Shown: piece after piece, positions 11,560 to 21,299 of the stretch
Layout of the letters: each line of letters begins with the position of its first letter
How positions within the stretch are numbered: position 1 is the first letter of the stretch
Origin: Pseudevernia furfuracea
Lineage: Eukaryota; Ascomycota; Lecanoromycetes; Lecanorales; Parmeliaceae
Direction of reading: 5' to 3'
Assembly: GCA_022315425.1 (NCBI GenBank)
Contig: JAIUPT010000045.1
Location: forward strand, 38,392 to 102,391
Length of the DNA stretch: 64,000 nt
The notes under the pieces: model-generated
Database searches by the model: none
Told to the model about the DNA's origin: nothing
Seen by the model: only the letters and a program-made list of their open reading frames with translations
Position numbers and translations under genes: made by a program

Positions 11560-11760
11560 AGCCCTTTGCTCAGCAAGAAAGCTGCTGGCACAGTCAGCAG
11601 TCAGCGTCTAAGTCAAGGGGCAAGGGGAAGCCAAACTCTGGCAAATGTTTTTGAGCAGGTAAGTAGACTGCTGTGTTGTGCAAGTTACAGCACTGAAAAC
11701 AAAGGCTTGCTGACTGAACAGGCTCTCCTTCTGTCAAAGGAAATCTGTACCGTTCGAGCC
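11560..11760 (+). repeat. Dispersed repeat, copy at 11.6 kb
   Basis: It contains CCTTTGCTCAGCAAGAAAGC, then GTCAAGGGGCAAGGGGAAGC and CAAACTCTGGC, then CTGAAAACAAAGG and CTCCTTCTGTCAAAGG. It is closest to the copy at 11160; the upstream CTTTGCTCAGCAA block is shared with the copy at 14670. Confidence 0.6.
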
Positions 11761-12004
11761 CAGCATAACTCACAATGTAGCCTGTGCTTTCACCTCTGAT
11801 TCGCTGTGACAGTATCTTTGGCTTTGACAACACCTAACCAGCGCTGTGGTCGCTTTGCGCGGCGGTGAACCCAACACGCATCGTTGTATCGGTCGTTGAC
11901 CTGTCCTGAGTCGCAGCATCGAAAAGCTGAGCAGACTGTGTGCTCTACGATAGTCTTGACCACAACTTGCTTCGTACTCTGGACACCACTTTTGACGACA
12001 GCTA

Positions 12005-12300
12005 TATGGTCTCAAAGAGCTAGATGTTCAGCCAGCACGAGATTTGGAGTTTAAGGAGGATCCACTGATACAGTTGCTGGTTGACGCTTTGCCAGAAGAA
12101 TTGCCAGAAATCATTATGAAGCCGAGTGGTGTTGAAACAAGAGGCGGGCAGGTTTCTCACCAGACAGCAGGAAACCAAGGCCTGTGCTGATAGAGTGAAG
12201 AACAAGCACGGCTTCTGCAGCAGTCCTAAACAGTTGCGTCAGAGCGGTCTCAGGCTTGATGACTGGCTAACAGGACAACAAAAAGGAGAGGGACACTCTC
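12005..12300 (+). other. Coding-like fragment, family unknown
   Basis: One frame from about 12005 reads LDVQPARDLEFKEDPLIQLL and then VDALPEELPEIIMKPSG without stops. A shifted frame from 12126 continues FLTRQQETKACADRVKNKHG and RLDDWLTGQQKGEGHSQR. The acidic, proline-containing stretch looks like real protein rather than a chance frame, and the shift resembles the one-base breaks elsewhere. It may be part of the retroelement whose tail lies at 12700-12860. No domain is recognised. Confidence 0.3.
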
Positions 12301-12699
12301 AGCGCTGACTTGCAGGCTTTGAAAGGAAAGGACTACAAACCCTTCTTGAGAGGCTCAGTGTTGATGTATGGCCGCAACGACAAGCCATGTGTTTGCAAAA
12401 AGGACAAAGCAGACCACTGTTCCACTTGCTGCATAGGACAACCATCATTATTGTCGTGTTTAAGATTGCATTCACAGCCTCTCTGGTCTTGCTTTATTTG
12501 AGGCAGTGCTTTCTGCTTATTGCAAGCAATGAGCATCTTGAACCTCAATATTATACAATTCTTGCACACCAATGTCTTAAACTGTTCTGTCAAAGAGATG
12601 AAGTCATGTTGAGACAAACAGAAACTTTTTGCAACTTGTTAGATATACTGTACAGCATGCTAGGTTTTCTTTTGGTACATTTGTAGCTTCTCTTTGTTT

Positions 12700-12857
12700 G
12701 TCTACAAAACTTGGGCCTTTTTCGGGGCCCATTACAGGCATTGAATGACTTGTTTCAATCAAACCCAGCAATTACAGAATGTATCGAGTTATTGTCTGTC
12801 GACTCGCCTGTTGAGTCCTAAAGACACAAATGTAAATTGATTGATTGATTGAGAACC
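12700..12857 (+). pseudogene. LINE 3' end with (TTGA)n tail
   Basis: ALNDLFQSNPAITECIELLS then VDSPVES and a TAG stop near 12820 match in style the extreme C-terminus of the remnant at 60650-60900 (LNDFF.SN.TFSEV). It is followed by CACAAATGTAAATTGATTG and a short TTGA microsatellite ending at about 12857, a common LINE tail type. The rest of the element is not recognisable upstream. Confidence 0.5.
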
Positions 12858-13216
12858 AGCATTGGGACAAACAGAAGTCGACACATGTGCGTGTACGCGT
12901 GCACAATGCATTATGGACGCTCAGTAATCGATGCCTGGTGCAGACATTAACTCTCTAAACACAATTTGAATACCTGCATACGTCTGGCTGTCAACAGTTC
13001 TCAACATTGTTTGTCCGGCCATGCTCCCAACAACCGCAGCAATCATCTTAAGGCCCTTTTAGACGCCCATTGCAAATAGTTCATGTTTGCACTTATGGTT
13101 AACGGTAGCATGGTTTGCTCGGGAAGTGCTGCTGCTGTTGCCAAAGGCCGTTTGTGTCCGTCCCCTGATTCAATAAGTTTCTTTAAGTAGTAAAGTCGCT
13201 GACTTGGTAAGCAGAA
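12858..13216. other. No feature seen
   Basis: Unique-looking sequence without coding or repeat signal, downstream of the minus-strand GT32 gene. Confidence 0.4.
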
Positions 13217-13970
13217 CTAGGGCTGATTTACATGTATTGGTGCCATCCACGTCATGTCGCCTGACCAGTATGTCAGTGCATATGAGTCCGGGAAGAAGTT
13301 CTTGCAAAAGCGTGGTATTGAATGTGCTGCTGGCAGCGTGACATACCAAACACACTTGTCGCATTTTGTCATCATCACGCCAGTTGAAGGTCAACACCTA
13401 TAACAATGTCCGGCTGAAAGACCTGTAAATCCTTCGTGGGGGAAGTCAACTGGTAGCTTTCCACAGCCTTCTTTAACATGACCGGACCAGTGATGCGGTG
13501 CACGTCGTGTTCTGTCAACTTCACCACCGACAAATGCCACTGTGACTCGCTGGATGACGTAGTACCAAAATGTGTGACCGGGGACAGAAGCCAAAAAAGC
13601 GTTTGGAATGGAGATGTCAGAGGCTGTATCCTCCGTCATGTAAGAAACGGCGACTTGAACATGGCTCATCAGAGGGTCAAGATTTTTCAGCGACTCGAAA
13701 TCGAGATCGAAGTAGCATCCTCCATAATGCAACATGTAAAAATACCGTGCACAATCTGCACGCTGAATGTTTAGCGGAAATTGATCGTAACAAATCAAGA
13801 AACCACGGAAAGTGTTCTGCGATGAGGCTTCCTGTTATCTTTGTCCGTCCAGAACATATAATGTCCCATTTTGGATGATTGTCCAACCATGTTCTTCTGC
13901 CAAGCCTCCTGAAAACCCTCAAGCTTTTGGTGCGCCACGATTGATGTATGATTCGAGGAACGGTGTCGGC
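13217..13970 (-). CDS. GT32 glycosyltransferase (Och1/sugar-transferase DXD type), frame-broken
   Basis: On the minus strand the sequence opens with VPRIIHQSWRTKSL (13966-13930), then FQEAWQKN, WLDNHPKWD, MFWTDKDN, SLIAEHFPWFLD, and one long frame (13790-13391) with FPLNIQRADCARYFYMLHYG, GGCYFDLDFESLKNLDPL and PNAFLASVPGHTFWYYVI. FDLDFE is the DXD metal-binding motif, and the order matches GT32 enzymes that transfer hexoses to glycoproteins or sphingolipids in the Golgi. The end is YWSGDMTWMAPIHVNQP with TAG at 13217-13219. Four to five one-base shifts, mostly in short homopolymers (for example near 13790, 13825, 13900 and 13930), break the N-terminal half. No intron is needed. The N-terminus and anchor are not resolved. 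Confidence 0.75.
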
Positions 13971-14570
13971 AATGTTCTCTGTTTGAACTTCTTGGCTCCC
14001 GTTTGGGTGCTTTATGCAGACTATGTTCCGTCCAAAATTGCAACATCACACCGAGCGCTCGCCGGGAAGAAGCTGTTTTGGCTGTATTAAAAATCACGAT
14101 GAAATCGAAAATACGCTGCCTGCACATGCAAACCATGGTCGCAACTTATGTGCCATTGCCAATAGCGATCTATGGTCTGAGCTTACATGTCGAACGCAGG
14201 TCAGCGTGAGAGCGCACGCAAGCATCATGCCCCGAGGGCATCCTTGCCAGCTGTTGCGTGACTTCGATGAGGTGTCGTAGTGCCGCAGCATGAGTTGTCT
14301 TGTCTTGTGGCAACTAGGAAGACCTTGTGACGGTAAAGTTTCAACAAGGCACCAAACTGAGTATGCCGGACGACTTCTGACGATCAACGGCACACAGTAC
14401 TGTTTGCAGGTCAGGTTCCTTGTGATCATCTTGAGCCAGCTGTCGGCCCGAAGTCTCCAGAGGGGTTCCTCAACTGCTTGTTGCACAAAGCGTTGCTGGT
14501 GCTTGATCAGCGAGTCAATGATTTTACGCCGGAGAGCAGCAGCGCGCACGGCGTGAACAGCAAGGCCCAC
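13971..14570 (-). other. Coding-like region upstream of GT32, possible N-terminal part
   Basis: A 158-codon open frame (14570-14097) reads IIDSLIKHQQRFVQQAVEEP and LWRLRADSWLKMITRNLTCK, amphipathic and protein-like. It leads in shifted frames towards the GT32 domain. It may be the lumenal stem or a first exon of the same gene. No anchor or splice signal could be fixed, so the link is inference. Confidence 0.3.
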
Positions 14571-15116
14571 CAGTTAACCGACACGCCAGAGTCATCACGC
14601 AAGTCAAAATTTGAAAAAACTGGTTTTTCAACTGTTCTTTGGGTCACCTGGGTTCGTTTCTAACATGCAGTGGGGGCCAACACATATCGCCTTTGCTCAG
14701 CAAAAAATCTGCTGGCGCGTCAAAGGGCAAGGGGAGGGCCAAACTCTGGCCTATCTTACTTGCACAGGCACTGTTGAATTGTGGGTGACCCTATGCAAGC
14801 GATTGCAACTGAAACAAAGGTTTGCAGTCTGGACAAGCTTGATCTCCTCTCACAGAGTTCAAGGAAGTTCCTCTCACAGAGGGCAAGCTTGTCTAGACAG
14901 AAAGCTTTTGGTCCATCTCCGGCAAACAGCTGCTGCTTTGTGCCTGTTGCTTTGCTGAAAAACAAGTTACCAGGCAAGCTGACCTGACCGGACCGGTCAA
15001 ATAGCTGGCCCTAGTGCTTATAACTCATCCAAGCTGAGATTCCCCACCGGTCCATGGCCCCTGACTCAGCGGCAGGCAGAGTTGAGCACGGAGTCGAGCA
15101 CAGAGTGGAACAGTTC
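14571..15116. other. Spacer with dispersed repeat
   Basis: It contains the repeat copy at 14670-14960; otherwise no gene is seen. Confidence 0.4.
14670..14960 (+). repeat. Dispersed repeat, copy at 14.7 kb
   Basis: CCTTTGCTCAGCAAAAAATC, AAAGGGCAAGGGGAGGGCC, AAACTCTGGC, CTGAAACAAAGG and CTCTCACAGAG occur in the same order as in the copies at 11160 and 11560. A CTCTCACAG(A)G block is duplicated inside it. Confidence 0.55.
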
Positions 15117-15598
15117 TGAGTCATGTTCAATAGCGGCGTTTCAGAGCGTAGCCTGCTTTGAACATTCCAATATACACAAAGTGACCTTGCTGACTCTGAG
15201 TCCCGAGCAATGAAGCTCAGGAAGCCCGTTCCCGGCAGCAAGAAAGGCGCTGCCAGTGCGTACCGAAACGGCAGTACCTCTCCGGAATCCAACTGCAACA
15301 GCTTGAATATACGCTGGTCGAGCTGGAATTAACGCGGCTGCTGGCATTGCACATACTGGTAGGGATAAAGAATATATACATGTAGTCTAAACCCTATATA
15401 TAAATGGGTAAATCTTGAATGGCACCAAACTTGTCCTCCAATTGATCCTCATAAGGATTAGATTATACTCATTCCAGTTACCAGACTCGAGAAAGCCCGG
15501 TATTGTTATTTATTGTCACTATTCTCCCGCTATCAGTATTGGGTAAAGTGCGCGCCTGCTGCCTTCCTGGATGTGGTAGCCGTCTCTCAGGCTCCCTG
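15117..15598 (-). rRNA. Degraded 18S rRNA fragment, interrupted
   Basis: The plus strand here is the complement of nuclear 18S rRNA. It contains GCGCGCCTGCTGCCTTCCTG, CCCGGTATTGTTATTTATTG, GATTATACTCATTCCAG, GAGCTGGAATTAACGCGGCT, GAATATACGCTGGTCGAGC and GAGCGTAGCCTGCTTTGAAC, all in the right order for about 350 bases of the 5' half of 18S (roughly helices 11 to 23). GGAATTACCGCGG is altered to GGAATTAACGCGG, and many substitutions and small gaps are spread through conserved helices, so this is a pseudogene. Homology ends abruptly at both sides and no ITS or 28S sequence is adjacent. A 78-bp segment (15347-15424) interrupts it. Open frames overlapping this fragment are spurious. Confidence 0.85.
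15347..15424. mobile_element. 78-bp insertion in 18S fragment, flanked by TGGCA
   Basis: Intact 18S reads GCTGGCACCAGACTTG (complement). Here GCTGGCA is followed by 78 extra bp and then by a second GGCA joined to CCAAACTTG, so TGGCA is present at both ends (15342-15346 and 15420-15424). This looks like a 5-bp target-site duplication. The insert is AT-rich, with TAGGGATA near its start and ACCCTATATAT in the middle. It is too short for a self-splicing intron. Confidence 0.6.
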
Positions 15599-17098
15599 TC
15601 TGCATTAGCATGTCACAATTGAATGATTTGCGAAGCCTTTTGAGGATTTGTTGGGGACTGTTGGGACCCTCTTAAAAGTTCAAATCTTTCTGCGGCGCAA
15701 CCACAGACCAGCTGAGCTGAGTCACTTGGAACTATCAGCAGCAGCCTCTGTGGCAGCATGGTGGCTTTAGCAGTGACAGCAGGGGTGACAGCATGGGTGA
15801 TTGTAGCAGTGGCAGAGCCTGAAGGAAGTTGTTGAAGATTGCTGCAGTATCCACCTGAATTTACCTGCAATAGCCAAAACGTTGAATTGACAAACGGGTC
15901 AATGAGCATGCTACCTCTATTCCCATAGGGTTGCTTTGAAGTGCAATCACCAACTGAGGGGTCTCGCTGAGGTTTGCCCACACAAAATCTGTGCATACTG
16001 CTCTCGTAGCACTTAGGGTGCATTCAGTCCTGGCCTGTTGAATGTCAGCATCTGGCCCCCTCCAAAAATTTGTTTGGGTAACACTCTGGCCAATGCAATC
16101 TGCAGATTGGCTTTCCCCTTTTGTCTTTCCTGCAACTGCAAAAACAAGGCTGTCAGTTGACAAAAAGCATATAGATGGCAACTGAACAAAGTCAACAAGT
16201 CACAGTGTGCATCAGTCATAGTTATGTTTGGACCCATGCTTGTCTGCGACGAACCCTGTCAGGCTTTTTGAACAAGATTGCAGGGTTTGGTGGACTCACA
16301 TGAATGCCTTGTTACAAATCAGACAGCGTCTGTTATCCACTGAATTCCTGTCGACCGGAAAGAGCTTGCCATGGCTGATCTGTTGGCTAGCCTGAGTAAG
16401 CTCTGCAAGACCATACACTCTCAGCTGTGCTACATGACAGATTTTGCGCTGTAGAAGGGTATTGTGCACTGCAGCATCCCAAGCTGAGCACGTGCTCACC
16501 TTCATTGGACAACACAGGGGTGGACGGGGCTGGGTGACTAACAAGCTGTGACTGTGTCCCCAGCAGAATCAGCTCTACCAACGTTGTTCTCAGAGTTGTT
16601 CTGTGCTGATATGGACTTTGCCACAGTACCCACAGTTGCTTGGGGTGAAGGTTGACCATGTGACAACAATAGCTGAACAGCTAGAGCCTTAACACAGTTT
16701 GTCTTTCCTTGATGTAAGACACACCCTAGACACATCATGCTAAAAAGCGTCCCTTGTTCCCTGATTTTATGCTGCTCAATCTTACATTCAGCATCATTGC
16801 CATCACACCTTGTGTAGTGCCATTCACTCATGATGGCAACTTCATTGTGTGGCATGCCACCTTGCAGATTCGAGCCCCCATTTTGGCTTGCTCAGAAGCG
16901 TGCCTTGCACCATATGACCCAGCCACTTTGAACCGCCTAGATATATAAGCCAATGTGCAGCAGATGTTGATCATAAAGGGTTCATCTGTTTGGATGCAAG
17001 GAGAAATTTCAAGGAGAAGTGCAACAAAACTGTTGTGGCGATAGCAGAAAATGTAGCAGGCCAATTGTGTTCATCTTCAAGTTACAAGACTGGTCGCC
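15599..17098. other. No recognised gene
   Basis: Several minus-strand open frames of 80-136 codons occur. The frame at 16855-16538 (MSEWHYTRCDGNDAECKIEQ, CLGCVLHQGKTNCVK) has a protein-like Cys/His pattern and could be an exon of an unknown gene or transposon. Nothing ties the pieces together and no family is recognised. Confidence 0.3.
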
Positions 17099-17368
17099 AT
17101 GCCTCGAGAGCAGGCAGATGTGATTGTCAAGCTCATCATGGATGTTGATCACCACCTACCAGAGGTTGTCAGAGGCAAGAAAGCAAGAACACTCAACGGC
17201 TACATGAAATGCACACTGGATCGGCACTCATGTTGTGCGTGGGGACTTTGGGAGATCAAGGCTGAGCGAGAGGATCCTGATGTGGGCAAACAGGTGCTAC
17301 GCATCTTGAAAGAAGAGGTGAAGGCGATACGCCTTGCCTTCTCCAACAGCCATGATGGACATCTATAG
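17099..17368 (+). CDS. Hypothetical exon, charged protein fragment
   Basis: An 89-codon open frame from ATG 17099 reads MPREQADVIVKLIMDVDHHL, LNGYMKCTLDRHS, VGKQVLRILKEEVKAIRLAF. Its regular pattern of charged and hydrophobic residues looks like a real helical protein segment. A second coding-like block near 17840-17995 (AIAVQRRAMNVAMKHHKELR, VRVAEEQDIA) may be a later exon of the same gene. Function unknown; a transposon-encoded protein is possible given the neighbourhood. Confidence 0.3.
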   Translation: MPREQADVIVKLIMDVDHHLPEVVRGKKARTLNGYMKCTLDRHSCCAWGLWEIKAEREDPDVGKQVLRILKEEVKAIRLAFSNSHDGHL

Positions 17369-17995
17369 CAGGTGACTTCTTTGTTGTGAGCATAGCACAT
17401 ATGCCGTGTAGTGCTTTACAATCCTTGTTCATGCCTTTGCAGTGTGCCAGCATCTACTGGGCTTGGCCAATGGGTTGATGACAGTGTGGTACCCTTTCAG
17501 CCACATGTCCTTTTCATAGCCAGAATTATGCAGCTGCAGCACACATAGACCGCAAGGATGTGGGTATGGGCTTTATCACATGGTATCTGGCAGGTCAGTG
17601 TCAGCTGTCAAAACCTGTTTGTTGAGACTATGACACAACAATTAAACTTGACTACTACAACTGGAATTGCAGGAAGCGGCACGCCACCAGTGGGAGATGT
17701 CGTTGAGCTGCCAGAGATCAGGCTTGAGCTTTACACCTTGTCATGGTAGCATGATGGCCTTTCGAGCAAGCCAAGTGGTCCACGGCACACGCATACCTGA
17801 TCTGATCTGGACAAGGTTGTCAACACATTGGCTCAGCCATCGCAGTGCAGCGCAGGGCCATGAATGTGGCTATGAAACACCACAAGGAATTGAGAGTCAG
17901 AGTGGCTGAGGAGCAAGACATAGCCAGTTGCAACAGTCAAGAAGAGACATGCACTGGGGGTGGACAAGCAGTGGCCAGCCTTTGAAACGAATCAA

Positions 17996-19673
17996 GGTGA
18001 GCGACCTAAACATTTAATGTAGCAACAATTGTGCATGGTTTGGCAAATGTTGATATGCTTGGTTTGTGTTGTACAAGGTTTTGTCAGGATGAGTACTCAC
18101 TAGTGACATTACATGCTTAGGCCATTCAAATCCAGCCAACAATAATTGCTTCCCTTTGGTGCACATGCTTGTGAAAGACTTGCCAATTTTGCAAATTCAT
18201 GGCCTTCACATGCATGCAACATACAGAAGGCATGACAGCTGAATGTTAATGCTGTCATCATGGTACTAGCCTGATGCATATGCCAAAATCCAGACTGAGT
18301 GCACAGTAACAAGATAATGGTTGACTGCTTACAAGTTTTTTGACCAAATAGACAGCCAAACAAGCCGAGGTGAGCCATTCCTCTGCTTCAGGTGCTTCTG
18401 AACCCTCATTACAGCCAGCAGAGCTGCAACGCGCGCAAGCGGCTGTAAAAGACTTTTCTGCGTCAGAAGTATCGATCACGTCCCTGCGTGTGACCCGACA
18501 CGTTCGCATACTGTCCCTACGCTGCGTGTAAGTCGATCACGCACCTGCGTGGTCGTTGGTCACGAACAGCGTGTTGTCCGGAGGTGCCTAGCTTCACGCA
18601 CTTAACTAGTGGAATCAACCTTAAGTGAAGGCAGCCCTGGCTACCAGAGGCAAACCATCCAACAAAATAATGGATCCATCTGCAGAAAAATGTCCACTGT
18701 GACCATTGGCCAAACAAGTGCATTGATGCTGCTGTGCAACCACAGCATAATGCCAGGCACAACATGAAGCAAAATGCATGCAACAACTTCAACTGCAATG
18801 AACAGCAGGATGACTGTGCAATGTATTCAACCATGCAACTTCTCAACTCACTGCTCTCAAAGCCTGCTCTTGACCGCTGACATGTGAGTGCATGCCCTTG
18901 GCGTTGCAGCATGCTGCCACACTGCTGGTCTTGGGACATCCTGGCTCGTGAAAGCGCCAGATGTCATCACCCTCACTGCAAATCAAGCAAACACACTAAT
19001 ACATGCGTGCATGCTTGCTGTGTATGTACTAACACCAACCGCAATCAAAGACAATAGTACCATGACCCACAAATACGTTGCTCATTACAAATAGCCCAGA
19101 AATTGTGGCATGCATATTCTGCCACGTTTGCCATGAAGTTTTGCCATTGAACAATGATGTACTGAATCAGACTGCAGCAGGTGATATAAGATGTCTGCAC
19201 ACAACGCCCACACCAAGCTGAGCTGTGCATTGCACGCATGACAAATTGTTTGCCTGGCTGCTGGTACTAGCCATGCTATTGATCATGATGCGCTCTGCAT
19301 GGCATGTGGACATGCCTTCTGCCATGGGAGCTGATGTTGATGATGGAGGGGATCCTGACACTGCATCTGCAGCCGATGCAACCACTGATGCAGAGCTGTT
19401 TGGGTCTAAAGTGGACTCAGGAAGCGTAGTATCATCTGCAATGGTCTTATCACCTGCAATGCATACAGAGCAAATCAAGCTGGAGAGGAAAAAGTTCAGT
19501 ACTAAAAGACATATAATTTGTTGCTTCAGCAGCCCAAGTCCATCAGCAATCATTTTGTCCAATAGGTGAAGTCAGACCTATTTCCTGTAGCAGCTGTGTC
19601 TCAATCGTTACTGTAGTGACTGAGAGCTTATCAGGGCAAATGAAGCAGTAAATTCGATAGCGCAGCAAATGAA
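17996..19673. other. No recognised gene
   Basis: A short coding-like plus-strand stretch at 18380-18530 (LQPAELQRAQAAVKDFSASE, VSITSLRVTRHVRILSL) ends in a stop. Low-complexity acidic codons occur around 19320-19400. No domain, RNA gene or clear repeat is seen. Confidence 0.3.
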
Positions 19674-20250
19674 CTACACAAGATAGGCAGCATATGCAGT
19701 CAGTTCGGACGTGGCTTCTCCTGATCTGGGCAGGATGAACCCAGCCGTGATTGCTCCCGTACAAGGCCTTGAAAGGGATGAATCCACACCAATTTCATCT
19801 TCTTCTGCAGTATTTGCCACACTGTGCACGACCAGATTGAGCTGCCTGTCTTCTCCGTCCCAAGCCTCAACCTTTCTGTTCAAATCCCGAACCCTTCCCT
19901 TGTGCTCCTTGAGCAAGAGCTCTGCTTCTGCCAGTCGTTTCTCAGCTCGGTGCAGTCAGAAGATCTTGCGGGAGAAGCCATAGCTCCTTGAAGCTCTTGG
20001 CAGGTGTTGGTGATGCGACAGGCGATGTGCTGCTGGAGGCCTGCGATTGACCACTGTCTAAGTCGCTGGCACCGCGAAGTGGGCGGCAAAGTAGGGCTGC
20101 TAAGAGATCAAACTTTGCTACTGGTTCAGAATCGCTACAATTCACCTCCCGGCAAACTTTCCGAAGCTCCGGCTTGCTCATGTCATGCAGAGGCCGAATC
20201 TGCAGCATCATATCGTCGTTGACGTCTGCTGGCGCTGTAGGCGCAGCCAT
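19674..20250 (-). pseudogene. Retroelement ORF1-like protein remnant (SAP-like plus coiled coil)
   Basis: From ATG 20250 the minus strand reads MAAPTAPADVNDD, then IRPLHDMSKPELRKVCREVN and EPVAKFDLLAALLCRP, which has the pattern of a SAP-type helix pair, then a Ser/Pro linker. After a one-base shift near 19950 it continues AEKRLAEAELLLKEHKGRVR (coiled coil), DLNRKVEAWDGEDRQLNLVV and HSVANTAEEDEIG, a style seen after the coiled coil in L1-type ORF1 proteins. It ends near 19674. It lies 200 bp from a LINE RT remnant but on the opposite strand, so the two are not one intact element. The ORF1 assignment is inference from architecture. Confidence 0.4.
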
Positions 20251-20454
20251 TGCGATCTATAACTACCACCATATGCATACCACATAATAGACGCGTGCAC
20301 TTCTGTTAGGCAGGTCCTGCACGATATGATACATATTTATGTGCATACTCTTACATAACACAGCACAACCCTAAGGTCAGTAGTCAGTTACATATATTTG
20401 CGTGACTGACAACATATATATATACAGGGTACATGTATATGATACATTATGAGT

Positions 20455-21130
20455 ACAGATACCTTGGCTTTGTGATTCATGCTACCATTTTTTTTTAAAG
20501 GATGGTATACGGCGTCAAGGACCTAGTTCCCCACAATGTAGTTTCACCCCTAGTGGCTGCTGCGATAAAGGCAGTGCATGCCATGCGACGGCATCTCCTT
20601 ACATCTGTCTGACCCTGCTACCATATGCAAGCTGTTTGACATGTTGGTATTACCTATTTTGAGCTATTCTTACGAAGATTGGGCAGTCAACCCCAAAGTA
20701 GGGGCAAAAGCTGAACTGGTACATAGGCAGTTGCTGAAGCAATTGCTTGGTGTTAGGAAAAGCACTACCACCCAAATAGTGCTTGCAGAATTTGGACTTT
20801 TTCCCTTCACAGAATCACTTTTGGCAGCAGATTTTAGTTACCACAATCAAGTTTGTGCTCTAGAGCCAAACAGCCGGCTTGACAAACTAGTATTGATGGA
20901 TGGTTTTTGGGACATCAACCCTCCTCATAGGGTTGAAGCACTTTCAGGCACTGCGCAATTGGAGATCTGATGTGCGCCGGTGTACTGACACACATGGGCA
21001 ACATATGTGTATGACAAGTTAGACATTATGCTCACAGCACCCGTTCAGATGTCCTTCTGTGTCAACAGGTGCAGCAGGGTGCTGCTCACAGGTCTGCATG
21101 TTGGATGTTATCATGCAAACTGTTGTTCAT
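20455..21130 (+). pseudogene. LINE ORF2 C-terminal remnant (after RT)
   Basis: YRYLGFVIHAT (about 20455), KAVHAMRR in a shifted frame, then an open frame 20578-20970 with LSDPATICKLFDMLVLPILS, VGAKAELVHRQLLKQLLGVR, KSTTTQIVLAEFGLFPF and ALEPNSRLDKLVLMDGFW. This is the thumb/connection region of L1-like elements and parallels the minus-strand remnant at 7150-7970 (LRRLLGVRKS, VLAELGR). It is truncated upstream: the catalytic RT motifs are absent. Downstream of 20970 the frame is lost. Confidence 0.75.
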
Positions 21131-21299
21131 GCATTGTGCTGCGCCTCGCACTTCAATGGCTTAGGTCCACATGAGGGCACTGCCAGAACCTTATCTAGGC
21201 AGCTCAAGGTCTGTTGCTGATGTATTGCTGCTTTTCCCTGCATTTACAACTGCATGTCTACTGCTGTCAGGCCTTGAGCTGATCAGCTTGGAGCATCTA

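Larger units (their letters stand above)
10982..12004. other. Non-coding stretch with two dispersed repeat copies
   Basis: Apart from the dispersed repeats at 11160-11350 and 11560-11760, no gene or element is recognised. Confidence 0.4.

Noticed and set aside
15011..15347. Minus-strand open frames of 68-95 codons
   Set aside because: They lie on the complement of a nuclear 18S rRNA fragment; the sequence is explained by rRNA homology, not by protein coding.
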